Shown piece after piece: positions 1 to 4,575 of a stretch of DNA of 5,726 nt. A program made the translations under genes and the position numbers. The first letter of the stretch is position 1. Each line of letters opens with the position of its first letter. Below the pieces are notes generated by a model. The model saw only the letters and a program-made list of their open reading frames with translations, was not told the DNA's origin and ran no database searches. This stretch comes from JBHEPS01 sp046261635 (lineage in GTDB: Bacteria; Acidobacteriota; Thermoanaerobaculia; Gp7-AA8), in assembly GCA_046261635.1 (NCBI GenBank), contig JBHEOL010000291.1, positions 1 to 5,726 on the forward strand. The letters are read 5' to 3'.

Positions 1-380
1 CGCATCCTGTCCCACTCGGTCCTCACGGTCGTGCTTCCGCCGGTGAGCTGCAGTCCAAACTCGGTGTGGTTGTAATCCGGCGCGACCGGTGCCGCTTCGA
101 CTCGTACCCGGCTCCAGTCGCAGTCGAGCTCCTCGGCCATGATCATTGCGAGCGAGGTGTAGACGCCCTGTCCCATCTCTGAATGATTGATGATCAGGGT
201 GACCGAGTCGTCGCTCCCGACCCGGACAAAAGCGTTGGGTGCGAAGGTCGTGGGAGCGTCGGAAGAGATCTGCTCCCGGGCGCTCAGCGTCGGAAGGTGA
301 ATCGCGAGGAGGAGCCCTCCTCCGGCGAACGCACCGGTTCTGATGAACCCGCGGCGACTCACGTTCAGGATGCCGTTCAT
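1..380 (-). CDS. Molybdopterin-binding large subunit of an isoquinoline 1-oxidoreductase-type molybdenum hydroxylase (partial, N-terminal 126 residues)
   Basis: The gene starts with ATG at 380 and runs off the left edge, so only about 126 of the usual 700 or so residues are present. Residues 8-14 (SRRGFIR) form a twin-arginine motif, followed by a hydrophobic stretch (GAFAGGGLLLAIHL). This predicts folded export by Tat to the periplasm. The segment EMGQGVYTSLAMIMAEEL (residues 68-85) is the characteristic N-terminal cofactor-region motif of IorB-type subunits, and GGSTTVR follows at 114-120. Family members hydroxylate N-heterocycles or oxidise aldehydes using a molybdopterin-cytosine dinucleotide cofactor, and pass electrons to the 2Fe-2S subunit and then usually to a cytochrome c. 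The start overlaps the stop of the small-subunit gene by ATGA (377-380), with a GAGG ribosome-binding site at 388-391, so translation is probably coupled. The family call is firm; the substrate cannot be read from this fragment. Confidence 0.93.
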   Translation of the reverse strand, partial: MNGILNVSRRGFIRTGAFAGGGLLLAIHLPTLSAREQISSDAPTTFAPNAFVRVGSDDSVTLIINHSEMGQGVYTSLAMIMAEELDCDWSRVRVEAAPVAPDYNHTEFGLQLTGGSTTVRTEWDRM

Positions 381-844
381 TTCACCACCTCGCTCCTGGC
401 CTTCGCGGCCCGGTGGATGGCACGCCGGATACGCTGGTAGGTTCCACACCGGCAGATGACTCCCGTCATCGCTTCATCGATGTGCTGGTCGGTCGGGCTG
501 CCGTTCTCGCGGAGGAGCGCCGCGGCCGCCATGATCTGCCCAGACTGGCAGTAACCGCATTGCGGCACGTCCTCGGCGATCCATGCTTCGCGAAGCGGCC
601 CTGCAAGAGCCGGGTCGAGACCTTCGATCGTCGTCACCTCGGACTCCGCGGCATCGGAGACCGGCGTCACGCAAGACCGAACCGCCTCACCATCGAGATG
701 GACCGTGCAGGCGCCGCAGAGCGACTCCCCACATCCGAATTTCGTACCCGTCATTCCCAGCGTGTCGCGCAGCACCCACAGCAGGGGCGTGTCGGGACTA
801 ACCTCGACCTCGTGAACTTTCCGGTTCACGGTGAATCTGACCAC
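377..844 (-). CDS. 2Fe-2S small subunit of an isoquinoline 1-oxidoreductase-type molybdenum hydroxylase
   Basis: This 155-residue protein is the usual length for an IorA/CoxS/XdhC-type electron-transfer subunit. Residues 1-75 form a plant-type ferredoxin domain with cluster cysteines C38, C43, C46 and C58 (KFGCGESLCGACTVHLDG). The C-terminal helical domain binds the second 2Fe-2S cluster through C96 and C99 (QCGYCQSGQ) and C131 and C133 (ICRCGTYQRI). All eight ligands are present. It carries electrons from the molybdenum centre of the partner encoded just downstream, whose start overlaps this stop by ATGA. It has no export signal of its own, so it is expected to cross the membrane with the Tat-bearing large subunit. 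No FAD-subunit gene precedes it, as in two-component Ior-type enzymes. The start is GTG at 844, chosen because the family N-terminus fits and an excellent Shine-Dalgarno sequence lies at 848-856. Confidence 0.95.
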   Translation of the reverse strand: MVRFTVNRKVHEVEVSPDTPLLWVLRDTLGMTGTKFGCGESLCGACTVHLDGEAVRSCVTPVSDAAESEVTTIEGLDPALAGPLREAWIAEDVPQCGYCQSGQIMAAAALLRENGSPTDQHIDEAMTGVICRCGTYQRIRRAIHRAAKARSEVVK

Positions 845-847
845 AAG

Positions 848-856
848 TCACCTCCC
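848..856 (-). promoter_or_regulatory. Shine-Dalgarno site for the 2Fe-2S subunit gene
   Basis: On the minus strand this reads GGGAGGTGA. The GGAGG core sits six bases before the GTG start at 844. It is the strongest ribosome-binding site in the window and it fixes a non-ATG start. Confidence 0.8.
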
Positions 857-904
857 GCCCGGGTGAGGCCGGACGCCAGGAATGGATTGTCAGCGGTGTC
901 CGAA

Positions 905-933
905 AGTATGCGCGCTCAGGGCCCGGTTCGCCA
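905..933 (-). promoter_or_regulatory. Possible promoter of the molybdenum hydroxylase operon
   Basis: On the minus strand, CATACT (905-910) resembles a -10 box with four of six consensus positions. TGGCGA (928-933), 17 bases upstream, is a weak -35 with three of six. It would give a leader of about 50 bases ending in the good ribosome-binding site at 848-856. It lies in the 206-base gene-free gap 845-1050, where nothing else stands out. The match is weak and could be chance. Confidence 0.25.
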
Positions 934-1050
934 GCCATTTCTCTCGCTCACGCGATCGGGGATTCGTTCGAACCGCACGGGCAGATCTTGGAGTCCACTC
1001 ATCCCCGCTCGTCAGATCCGGGTCAATTTTTGGCCGGTGGTCACTCGGTG

Positions 1051-1512
1051 CTACAGATCCACGAGCAGGTTCCGCCGGACCTGCTGAATCACCCGCTCCA
1101 GTTCCTGCAGGAAGCGCGAGCGGTCCTGCTTCCGGAAAGGGGCCGGCCCGTTTCCTCCCTCTCCCTGCTCCCGCAGCCCCGCGAGCAGGTCTCTCGTGGC
1201 GAGGGCATCGCCGATGTTCTCGGGAGTGAATGCCCTTCCGGGGAATCCGATCGCGTGAGCTCCCCTTCTGAGCACCCGCGCAGCCAGGGGGATGTCCCCG
1301 GTGATGACGATGTCGTCCTCGCGAACGTTGTCCGCGATCCAGTCATCGGCCACATCGATCCCCTCACCGACGACGACCAGGGTGACGAGCGAGCCGGCAG
1401 AGATGCGCAGAGGAGAGTTCGAGACGATCGTGACTTCGAGCCCGTGGCGGCCACCAACGCGGTACACCTCATCCTTGACCGGACAGGCGTCGGCATCGAC
1501 GAGAATCCTCAC
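1051..1512 (-). CDS. UPF0178 (YaiI/YqxD) family protein, PIN-like fold
   Basis: This 153-residue protein matches the UPF0178/DUF188 family in length and in its conserved segments. They are the N-terminal MRILVDADACPVKDEVYR (D6, D8, C10), GIDVADDWIADNV with D53, D56 and D57, the strand-loop DIVITGDIPLA (69-77, D73), FTPENIGDALATRDLL (95-110) and GPAPFRKQDRSRFLQELER near the C-terminus. The spaced acidic residues resemble the metal-binding site of PIN-like nucleases, to which the family is distantly related, but no reaction has been firmly assigned. The start is GTG at 1512. An ATG eight bases upstream is out of frame, and the consensus MRIxVDADACP begins exactly at the GTG. No convincing Shine-Dalgarno precedes it; a -10-like box six bases upstream suggests a leaderless message. 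It stands alone, 45 bases after the ArsR gene, with no obvious functional link to its neighbours. Confidence 0.93.
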   Translation of the reverse strand: MRILVDADACPVKDEVYRVGGRHGLEVTIVSNSPLRISAGSLVTLVVVGEGIDVADDWIADNVREDDIVITGDIPLAARVLRRGAHAIGFPGRAFTPENIGDALATRDLLAGLREQGEGGNGPAPFRKQDRSRFLQELERVIQQVRRNLLVDL

Positions 1513-1518
1513 CCCGCC

Positions 1519-1524
1519 ATCTTA
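1519..1524 (-). promoter_or_regulatory. Candidate -10 box giving a leaderless mRNA for the UPF0178 gene
   Basis: On the minus strand the sequence is TAAGAT, which fits TANNNT and four of six bases of TATAAT. It is followed by six bases (GGCGGG) and then the GTG start at 1512. That is the distance expected if transcription begins at the start codon itself. No -35 box is recognisable at 16-18 bases upstream. GGCGGG touching the start codon is too close to serve as a normal Shine-Dalgarno. Confidence 0.35.
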
Positions 1525-1557
1525 CGACCACCATCAGGCCACCCACTCCAGAACGTC

Positions 1558-1896
1558 TCACTCCTCGACGAATGCCCGCAGCCTTCCAAGCGTCTCGTCC
1601 CATTGAGACGAGACACCCTCGAGGTAAGCCTTCGCCTCGACGACCCGCTCCGGCAGGTATTCGAACCGGCTCTCCCTTCCGACGCGCCGCCCCCGCACCA
1701 GGCCCGCCTGCTCGAGGACCCGCAGATGCTTGGTCACCGCCTGACGGGTGAGGATCGAGTCCGTCGACAGCTCCGAGATCGAGCGCGGCTCGCCGTCGCT
1801 CAGTCTCGCGAGTAACCCGAGCCGCGTCGGATCCCCCAGGGCCGCGAACACCGGCGCTGGCCCCGGCAGCGTGAGAGACGCTTCACTCCTCGACAT
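1558..1896 (-). CDS. ArsR-family winged-helix transcriptional regulator, probably not metal-responsive
   Basis: This 112-residue protein is of typical length for an ArsR-type DNA-binding regulator. VFAALGDPTRLGLLARLSDG (residues 16-35) is the family's opening helix pair. ISELSTDSILTRQAVTKHLRVLEQAGLV (40-67) is the helix-turn-helix, with recognition helix around 50-62. RGRRVGRESRFEYLPERV (68-85) is the beta wing. The whole protein has no cysteine, so it lacks the CxC-type sensor of the metal-responsive members. It resembles the regulators commonly paired with SRPBCC proteins. The start is ATG at 1896: it puts the family N-terminus in the right place and lies inside the end of the SRPBCC gene, a 14-base overlap indicating one message and coupled translation. 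The likely role is repression of its own operon, perhaps through the twin palindromes at 2331-2393. The ligand is unknown. Confidence 0.92.
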   Translation of the reverse strand: MSRSEASLTLPGPAPVFAALGDPTRLGLLARLSDGEPRSISELSTDSILTRQAVTKHLRVLEQAGLVRGRRVGRESRFEYLPERVVEAKAYLEGVSSQWDETLGRLRAFVEE

Positions 1897-2329
1897 GGGC
1901 CCGGATGTTCTCCATCTGCATCTCCCACCCCTGCTGGTTCCCGCGCAGAATCCCGACCCGGCGATCCTCCCCGATGGCATCGAACCCCGATTCGACGAGC
2001 TCGAGGCGGGTGCCGCCCGCAATGGGCGCCAGCCGGAACTCCACCAGCGTGGAAGGATCGTCCGGCTGGGGATTCGCCGGGTCCTTGAAGTGGACCCACG
2101 TGAAAGCGAGGTGGTGGCGCTGCTCGTCCATGACGGTCGTTCGGGACACCCATCGAACATGCTCGTACCCTTCGTACGTGATCTGTCCCGTCGTCTGCTC
2201 CCCCACCACGAACGGGCCGTCGAGGCGGACGCGGAACCACGTGCCGAACTCCCCCGGATCGGTGAGCGCCCGCCACACCCGGTCGATCGGGGCCTTCAAT
2301 TCAATGGTCTTCTCGATACGGTCGGACAT
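1883..2329 (-). CDS. SRPBCC-domain protein (AHSA1/Aha1-like, START-like fold)
   Basis: This 148-residue single-domain protein is of the AHSA1-like SRPBCC group. It opens with the family pattern IEKTIELKAPIDRVWRALTDPGEFGTWF (about 5-32). A DGPFVVGEQTTGQITYEGYEH region and a WVHFKDP strand follow. Then comes a VEFRLAPIAGGTRLELVESGFDAI block (about 96-120), and the protein ends in the usual C-terminal helix (GWEMQMENIRAHVEE). The fold makes a hydrophobic cavity that binds a small lipophilic molecule, but the ligand is not predictable. There is no signal peptide, so it is cytoplasmic. The start is ATG at 2329. GAGG at 2337-2340 lies seven bases before the start and is embedded in a short hairpin. 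It is the first gene of a pair with the ArsR regulator, overlapping it by 14 bases. ArsR-SRPBCC pairs are widespread, usually with the regulator first; here the order is reversed. Confidence 0.93.
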   Translation of the reverse strand: MSDRIEKTIELKAPIDRVWRALTDPGEFGTWFRVRLDGPFVVGEQTTGQITYEGYEHVRWVSRTTVMDEQRHHLAFTWVHFKDPANPQPDDPSTLVEFRLAPIAGGTRLELVESGFDAIGEDRRVGILRGNQQGWEMQMENIRAHVEE

Positions 2330-2330
2330 T

Positions 2331-2350
2331 ACGCAACCTCAAGGTTGCAT
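2331..2350 (-). promoter_or_regulatory. Hairpin over the ribosome-binding site of the SRPBCC gene
   Basis: The + strand reads ACGCAACC, four bases, then GGTTGCAT: an inverted repeat with seven of eight arm pairs. In the minus-strand message the distal arm contains the GAGG Shine-Dalgarno (2337-2340), placed seven bases before the ATG at 2329. If the leader includes the whole element, a GCAACC/GGUUGC stem with a UUGA loop would bury the ribosome-binding site. The same 20-base design recurs at 2374-2393, so it may instead act as a DNA site for the ArsR protein. The repeat is directly visible; its function is inferred. Confidence 0.5.
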
Positions 2351-2379
2351 GTTTTACTACGCCCGCGCCCAAAACGCAA
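2351..2379 (-). promoter_or_regulatory. Possible promoter of the SRPBCC-ArsR operon
   Basis: On the minus strand, TTGCGT (2374-2379) could be a -35, followed after exactly 17 bases by TAAAAC (2351-2356), a -10 with four of six consensus bases. Transcription would begin near 2344, leaving a very short leader. The -35 lies inside one palindrome (2374-2393), and the start site falls within the other (2331-2350). That is the arrangement expected of a repressor-controlled promoter. A start this close would cut the 2331-2350 hairpin out of the message, so the operator and RNA-hairpin models compete. Both boxes are weak. Confidence 0.3.
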
Positions 2380-2461
2380 CCCTGCGGTTGCGTAGGCGAA
2401 GCTTTCCAGCTTCGTTCCCTGGTAGCGCGGCTTTCAGCCGCGCGTCGCGTCGAGGGTTTCA

Positions 2462-2489
2462 ACTTCTGGCTCTCTGACTTCCGCCTTCC
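2462..2489. repeat. Degenerate 7-base tandem repeat
   Basis: Four consecutive heptamers on the + strand read ACTTCTG, GCTCTCT, GACTTCC and GCCTTCC, with consensus close to GNCTTCC. They sit directly after the nitronate monooxygenase stop (2493-2495, minus strand) and before the palindrome cluster. The copies are imperfect and few, so this could be chance pyrimidine-rich sequence. Strict seven-base phasing and its position beside another repeat block make a decayed tandem repeat plausible. Confidence 0.4.
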
Positions 2490-2492
2490 GCC

Positions 2493-3476
2493 CTACTCCA
2501 CCATCCTCCGGATCACCTCGGCCACCGGCAGCACCTGGTCGACTCCCTCCACGCTGCGACCCGCCTGCCAGTAATCGTCGCGGCCGCCGGCGTGATGCAC
2601 CGACTTTTTCAGCTTCCGGAGCGAGGTCAGCGCGTAGAACGTCCGCATCCAGTGCTTCGTCTTCCGGCCACGGAGCATCCAACGTGCGATGGGGCCCGCC
2701 TTCGTTCCGATGCGCTCGACGTACTCGTTACGGATGACCGCGACCGGGACACCGGTGAGGCGCTCGGTGAGGACGATGTCGTCCGCCTCGGCGTCGACGA
2801 TCGCTTGTTTGTAATCCTCATGCGCGGAGCATTCAACCGTGGCGATGAAACGGGTCCCCATCTGCACGCCGGCGTATCCGATGGCGATCGCCTCGCGGAA
2901 CGTGCCGGCATCGCTCACCCCTCCGGCGCAGACCAGCGGCATCCCGAGGTCGGCCAACTCTTCGTAGAGGGCGAGCGGGTCCCGCGGTCCGGCGTGGCCT
3001 CCCGCACGGGCGTTCACCGCGATCAGCCCATGCACGCCGGCGTCGCGTCCCTTGAGCGCCCACTTCCGCTCGGTGACGTCGTGATAGACCAGTCCTCCTG
3101 CGGATGCGACACGGTCGACGACCCAGCGCGGGTTGCCGAGGGAGGTGACGAAGAAGCGGAGCCCCTCTTCGAGAGCCACTTCGATCCACTTCGTCATCCG
3201 CTCGTGGTAGGTCCTGGACGACTGCTCGATGAGCGCGTTCATGCCGATCGGCTTCGCGGTCTTCGAACGGATGTAGCGCAGCCCTTCGCGGAAGCCGTGC
3301 CCATGCACGTACGTGAGGGAGATCGGCTGCACCACGCCGATTCCGCCCGCCTCCGACACGGCGGCTACGAGCTCGGGGTTACTGCACGGGTACATCGCTC
3401 CTCCGATGATCGGCAGCTCGATCCCGAGCTGCCGAGTGAGCGGAGTGGCCAGCGAAGACTCGACGGCCGCGGTCAC
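2493..3476 (-). CDS. Nitronate monooxygenase-family flavoprotein (NMO / 2-nitropropane dioxygenase-like)
   Basis: This 327-residue FMN-dependent TIM-barrel enzyme has the usual class I length. The N-terminal TPLTRQLGIELPIIGGAMYPCSNPELVAAVSEAGGIGVV (11-49) is the family opening, with the GGAM segment near FMN. ARAGGHAGPRDPL (157-169) carries the conserved AGGH motif, whose histidine (H161) aligns with the catalytic base of nitronate monooxygenases. AGGVSDAGTFREAIAIGYAGVQMGTRF (184-210) is the FMN-phosphate-binding region. YWQAGRSVEGV near the end matches the family C-terminus. The enzyme would oxidise alkyl nitronates such as propionate-3-nitronate, but many relatives have other or unknown substrates. 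The start is GTG at 3476, preceded by GAGGAG at a seven-base spacing. An ATG at 3539 in the same frame would add 21 residues (MRENFRCV...) but has no ribosome-binding site and lies outside the usual family start. It is cytoplasmic. Its stop is followed by the repeat block at 2331-2489. Confidence 0.9.
   Translation of the reverse strand: MTAAVESSLATPLTRQLGIELPIIGGAMYPCSNPELVAAVSEAGGIGVVQPISLTYVHGHGFREGLRYIRSKTAKPIGMNALIEQSSRTYHERMTKWIEVALEEGLRFFVTSLGNPRWVVDRVASAGGLVYHDVTERKWALKGRDAGVHGLIAVNARAGGHAGPRDPLALYEELADLGMPLVCAGGVSDAGTFREAIAIGYAGVQMGTRFIATVECSAHEDYKQAIVDAEADDIVLTERLTGVPVAVIRNEYVERIGTKAGPIARWMLRGRKTKHWMRTFYALTSLRKLKKSVHHAGGRDDYWQAGRSVEGVDQVLPVAEVIRRMVE
3410..3435. other. Perfect 11-base inverted repeat inside the start of the nitronate monooxygenase gene
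   Basis: TCGGCAGCTCG, the loop ATCC and CGAGCTGCCGA form a perfect stem-loop in codons encoding RQLGIELPI, about 42-67 bases after the GTG start. It would be a stable RNA hairpin just inside the coding region. It may simply reflect the residues encoded, since RxLGIxxPI is conserved in this family and GC-rich codons pair easily. Confidence 0.6.
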
Positions 3477-3483
3477 CGCCGAT

Positions 3484-3489
3484 CTCCTC
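3484..3489 (-). promoter_or_regulatory. Shine-Dalgarno site that fixes the nitronate monooxygenase start
   Basis: The minus strand reads GAGGAG, then seven bases, then GTG at 3476. This is a near-ideal site, whereas the upstream in-frame ATG at 3539 has nothing comparable. It is the main reason for the shorter 327-residue protein. Confidence 0.75.
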
Positions 3490-3612
3490 GCAAACGAGCC
3501 GAGTCGGCCGGGAGAAACACATCTGAAGTTCTCACGCATCCCAGTGTAGGCCGGGAGAGCGAGGGAGGGCGACCGTTTTCAGGATTCCTGACGCGCGGCC
3601 GTTCGGTGCACC

Positions 3613-4437
3613 TCACTGAGTGATCCCAGCGGGCGGGTCGTCATTCCGGCCCGGCGGGGCAGCAGCCACGAGCGAGCGGAACTCGCCCAGCGCGCGCCAG
3701 TACGACGCTCCTCCCACGAGAGCGACGTCGTTGTGCCGCGCCCCTTCGACCCAGAGATGCCGTTTCGGTCCCGGCGCCGCCTCGTAGAGCTGGCGCCCGT
3801 GGGCGATCGGAATGATCTCGTCTCTCATCGCATGGATGATCAGGACCGGACACTCGGCCCCGCGGATGTTCCTCAGATTCGGGAAGCGGTCGAACGGCAA
3901 CAGTGTCACCCGTGTCACGACGACGAAGGCGCTCGTGAAGGCGTTCTCGAGGATCATCCCTCCGACTCGCTCCCGCGCCGCGAGGTGGGTCGACGGCCCC
4001 GCGCCGACCGAGCGTCCGAACAGCACGATGTCCCCCGGTTCGATCCCGAGGTCTTCGGTCGCATGGCGGTACACCGCCTCGATGTCGCGATAGCTTCCCT
4101 CCGCCGTCGGGCGCCCTCCCCTGCTCGCGCCGTATCCCCGGTAGTCGTACCCGATCACCGAATACCCGGTCTCGCGCAGCGCTTCAAGGTACGGCAGCGC
4201 GTTTCCCAGATCCTCGGCGTTGCCGTGGCTGAACAGGATCGTGAGCTCCGCACCAGGATTGCGAAGGTGCAGGGTCGCGACCTCCGCCCCGTCGTCGGTC
4301 GGGACGAGTGTCGCCCCGATGCTCTGCAACGTGTACGAGGATGGAGGCGGAAAGAAGATCTGCCGGTCGGCCGTCAGCCACGCGAATGCCGCGAGGGCCA
4401 CGTAGAACAACACGCCCATGATCAGCACCGTCTTCAT
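3613..4437 (-). CDS. Membrane-anchored alpha/beta hydrolase, ABHD17/bem46-like
   Basis: This 274-residue serine hydrolase is anchored by an N-terminal hydrophobic segment (residues 3-21, LIMGVLFYVALAAFAWL); after it the chain continues as DRQIFFPPPSSY. The catalytic domain holds the HGN oxyanion motif (71-73), YDYRGYGASRG (98-107), the nucleophile elbow GRSVG with S143, the acid D206 in HAMRDEIIP and the histidine H235 in EGARHNDV. The triad is complete and correctly spaced. The segments DIEAVYRH, GRSVGAGPSTHLA, PFDRFPNL and HGRQLYEAAPGPKRHLWVEGARHND closely follow the ABHD13/ABHD17/bem46 branch, whose eukaryotic members include protein depalmitoylases. The bacterial substrate is unknown, with an ester or thioester most likely. 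The active site should be just outside or at the face of the membrane, depending on topology. The start is ATG at 4437, preceded by GAGAGGTGA (4442-4450). The same frame continues upstream to an ATG at 4521, which lacks such a site and would put an unlikely 28 residues ahead of the anchor. Confidence 0.92.
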   Translation of the reverse strand: MKTVLIMGVLFYVALAAFAWLTADRQIFFPPPSSYTLQSIGATLVPTDDGAEVATLHLRNPGAELTILFSHGNAEDLGNALPYLEALRETGYSVIGYDYRGYGASRGGRPTAEGSYRDIEAVYRHATEDLGIEPGDIVLFGRSVGAGPSTHLAARERVGGMILENAFTSAFVVVTRVTLLPFDRFPNLRNIRGAECPVLIIHAMRDEIIPIAHGRQLYEAAPGPKRHLWVEGARHNDVALVGGASYWRALGEFRSLVAAAPPGRNDDPPAGITQ

Positions 4438-4441
4438 CGGT

Positions 4442-4467
4442 TCACCTCTCGAAGCTCCCCGCTTCGA
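4442..4467 (-). promoter_or_regulatory. Shine-Dalgarno site with an adjoining hairpin before the alpha/beta hydrolase gene
   Basis: The minus strand has GAGAGGTGA (4442-4450), with GAGG seven bases before the ATG at 4437. Directly upstream and touching it is a perfect inverted repeat, TCGAAGC/GCTTCGA, with a five-base loop (4449-4467). The stem would end at the edge of the ribosome-binding site. Its CGAAGC/GCTTCG arms match those of the palindrome at 2397-2414. The hairpin is directly visible; a role in translation is inferred. Confidence 0.5.
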
Positions 4468-4575
4468 CGACTGCTGCAAGAACCAGTCACAGATCCATAC
4501 CAGGGCGATTGGGAGCTCCACCTCGGAATAGCGATCTCCAAGGCGGTGTCATCATGGATCGGAACCATCCTTGAA

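Larger units (their letters stand above)
2331..2443. repeat. Cluster of four short palindromes (REP-like intergenic repeat)
   Basis: Four inverted repeats lie in 113 bases between the nitronate monooxygenase stop and the SRPBCC start. They are: ACGCAACC/GGTTGCAT at 2331-2350 (4-base loop, one mismatch); ACGCAACC/GGTTGCGT at 2374-2393 (4-base loop, perfect); CGAAGCT/AGCTTCG at 2397-2414 (loop TTCC, perfect); and GCGCGGCT/AGCCGCGC at 2425-2443 (loop TTC, perfect). Short GTAGG-like spacers separate the last three. Runs of unlike palindromes with short loops and such spacers resemble the intergenic stem-loop repeats scattered through several high-GC environmental phyla. The open + strand reading frame across the block looks like palindrome-derived low-complexity protein and is not a gene. 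Possible effects are message stabilisation at the 3' end of the upstream gene, or partial transcription termination. None of the stems is followed by a T tract on either strand. Confidence 0.75.

Noticed and set aside
1021..1050. A-rich run (CAAAAATTGACC on the minus strand) just after the UPF0178 stop as a terminator or a TTGACC -35
   Set aside because: There is no GC-rich stem before a T tract, and no -10 sits 16-18 bases after TTGACC.
1591..1610. CGTCTC/GAGACG inverted repeat inside the ArsR gene
   Set aside because: Only six base pairs with an eight-base loop in coding sequence; expected by chance at this GC content.
988..1815. Long open + strand frame opposite the UPF0178 and ArsR genes (275 codons)
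   Set aside because: It lies antisense to two clearly conserved genes, has a low-complexity Arg/Pro/Asp-rich composition typical of high-GC shadow frames, and shows no recognisable domain.
1905..2477. Open + strand frame running through the palindrome block (190 codons)
   Set aside because: The first part is antisense to the SRPBCC gene and the end is a translation of the palindromes and heptamers. There is no sign of a real protein.
3579..3591. TCAGGA-T-TCCTGA palindrome between the hydrolase and nitronate monooxygenase genes
   Set aside because: The one-base loop cannot form an RNA hairpin with the full stem, the arms are short, and no T tract follows on the minus strand, so a terminator call is not supported.
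2592..3623. Long open + strand frame opposite the nitronate monooxygenase (343 codons)
   Set aside because: It mirrors a conserved flavoenzyme gene and has no plausible domain or ribosome-binding site.
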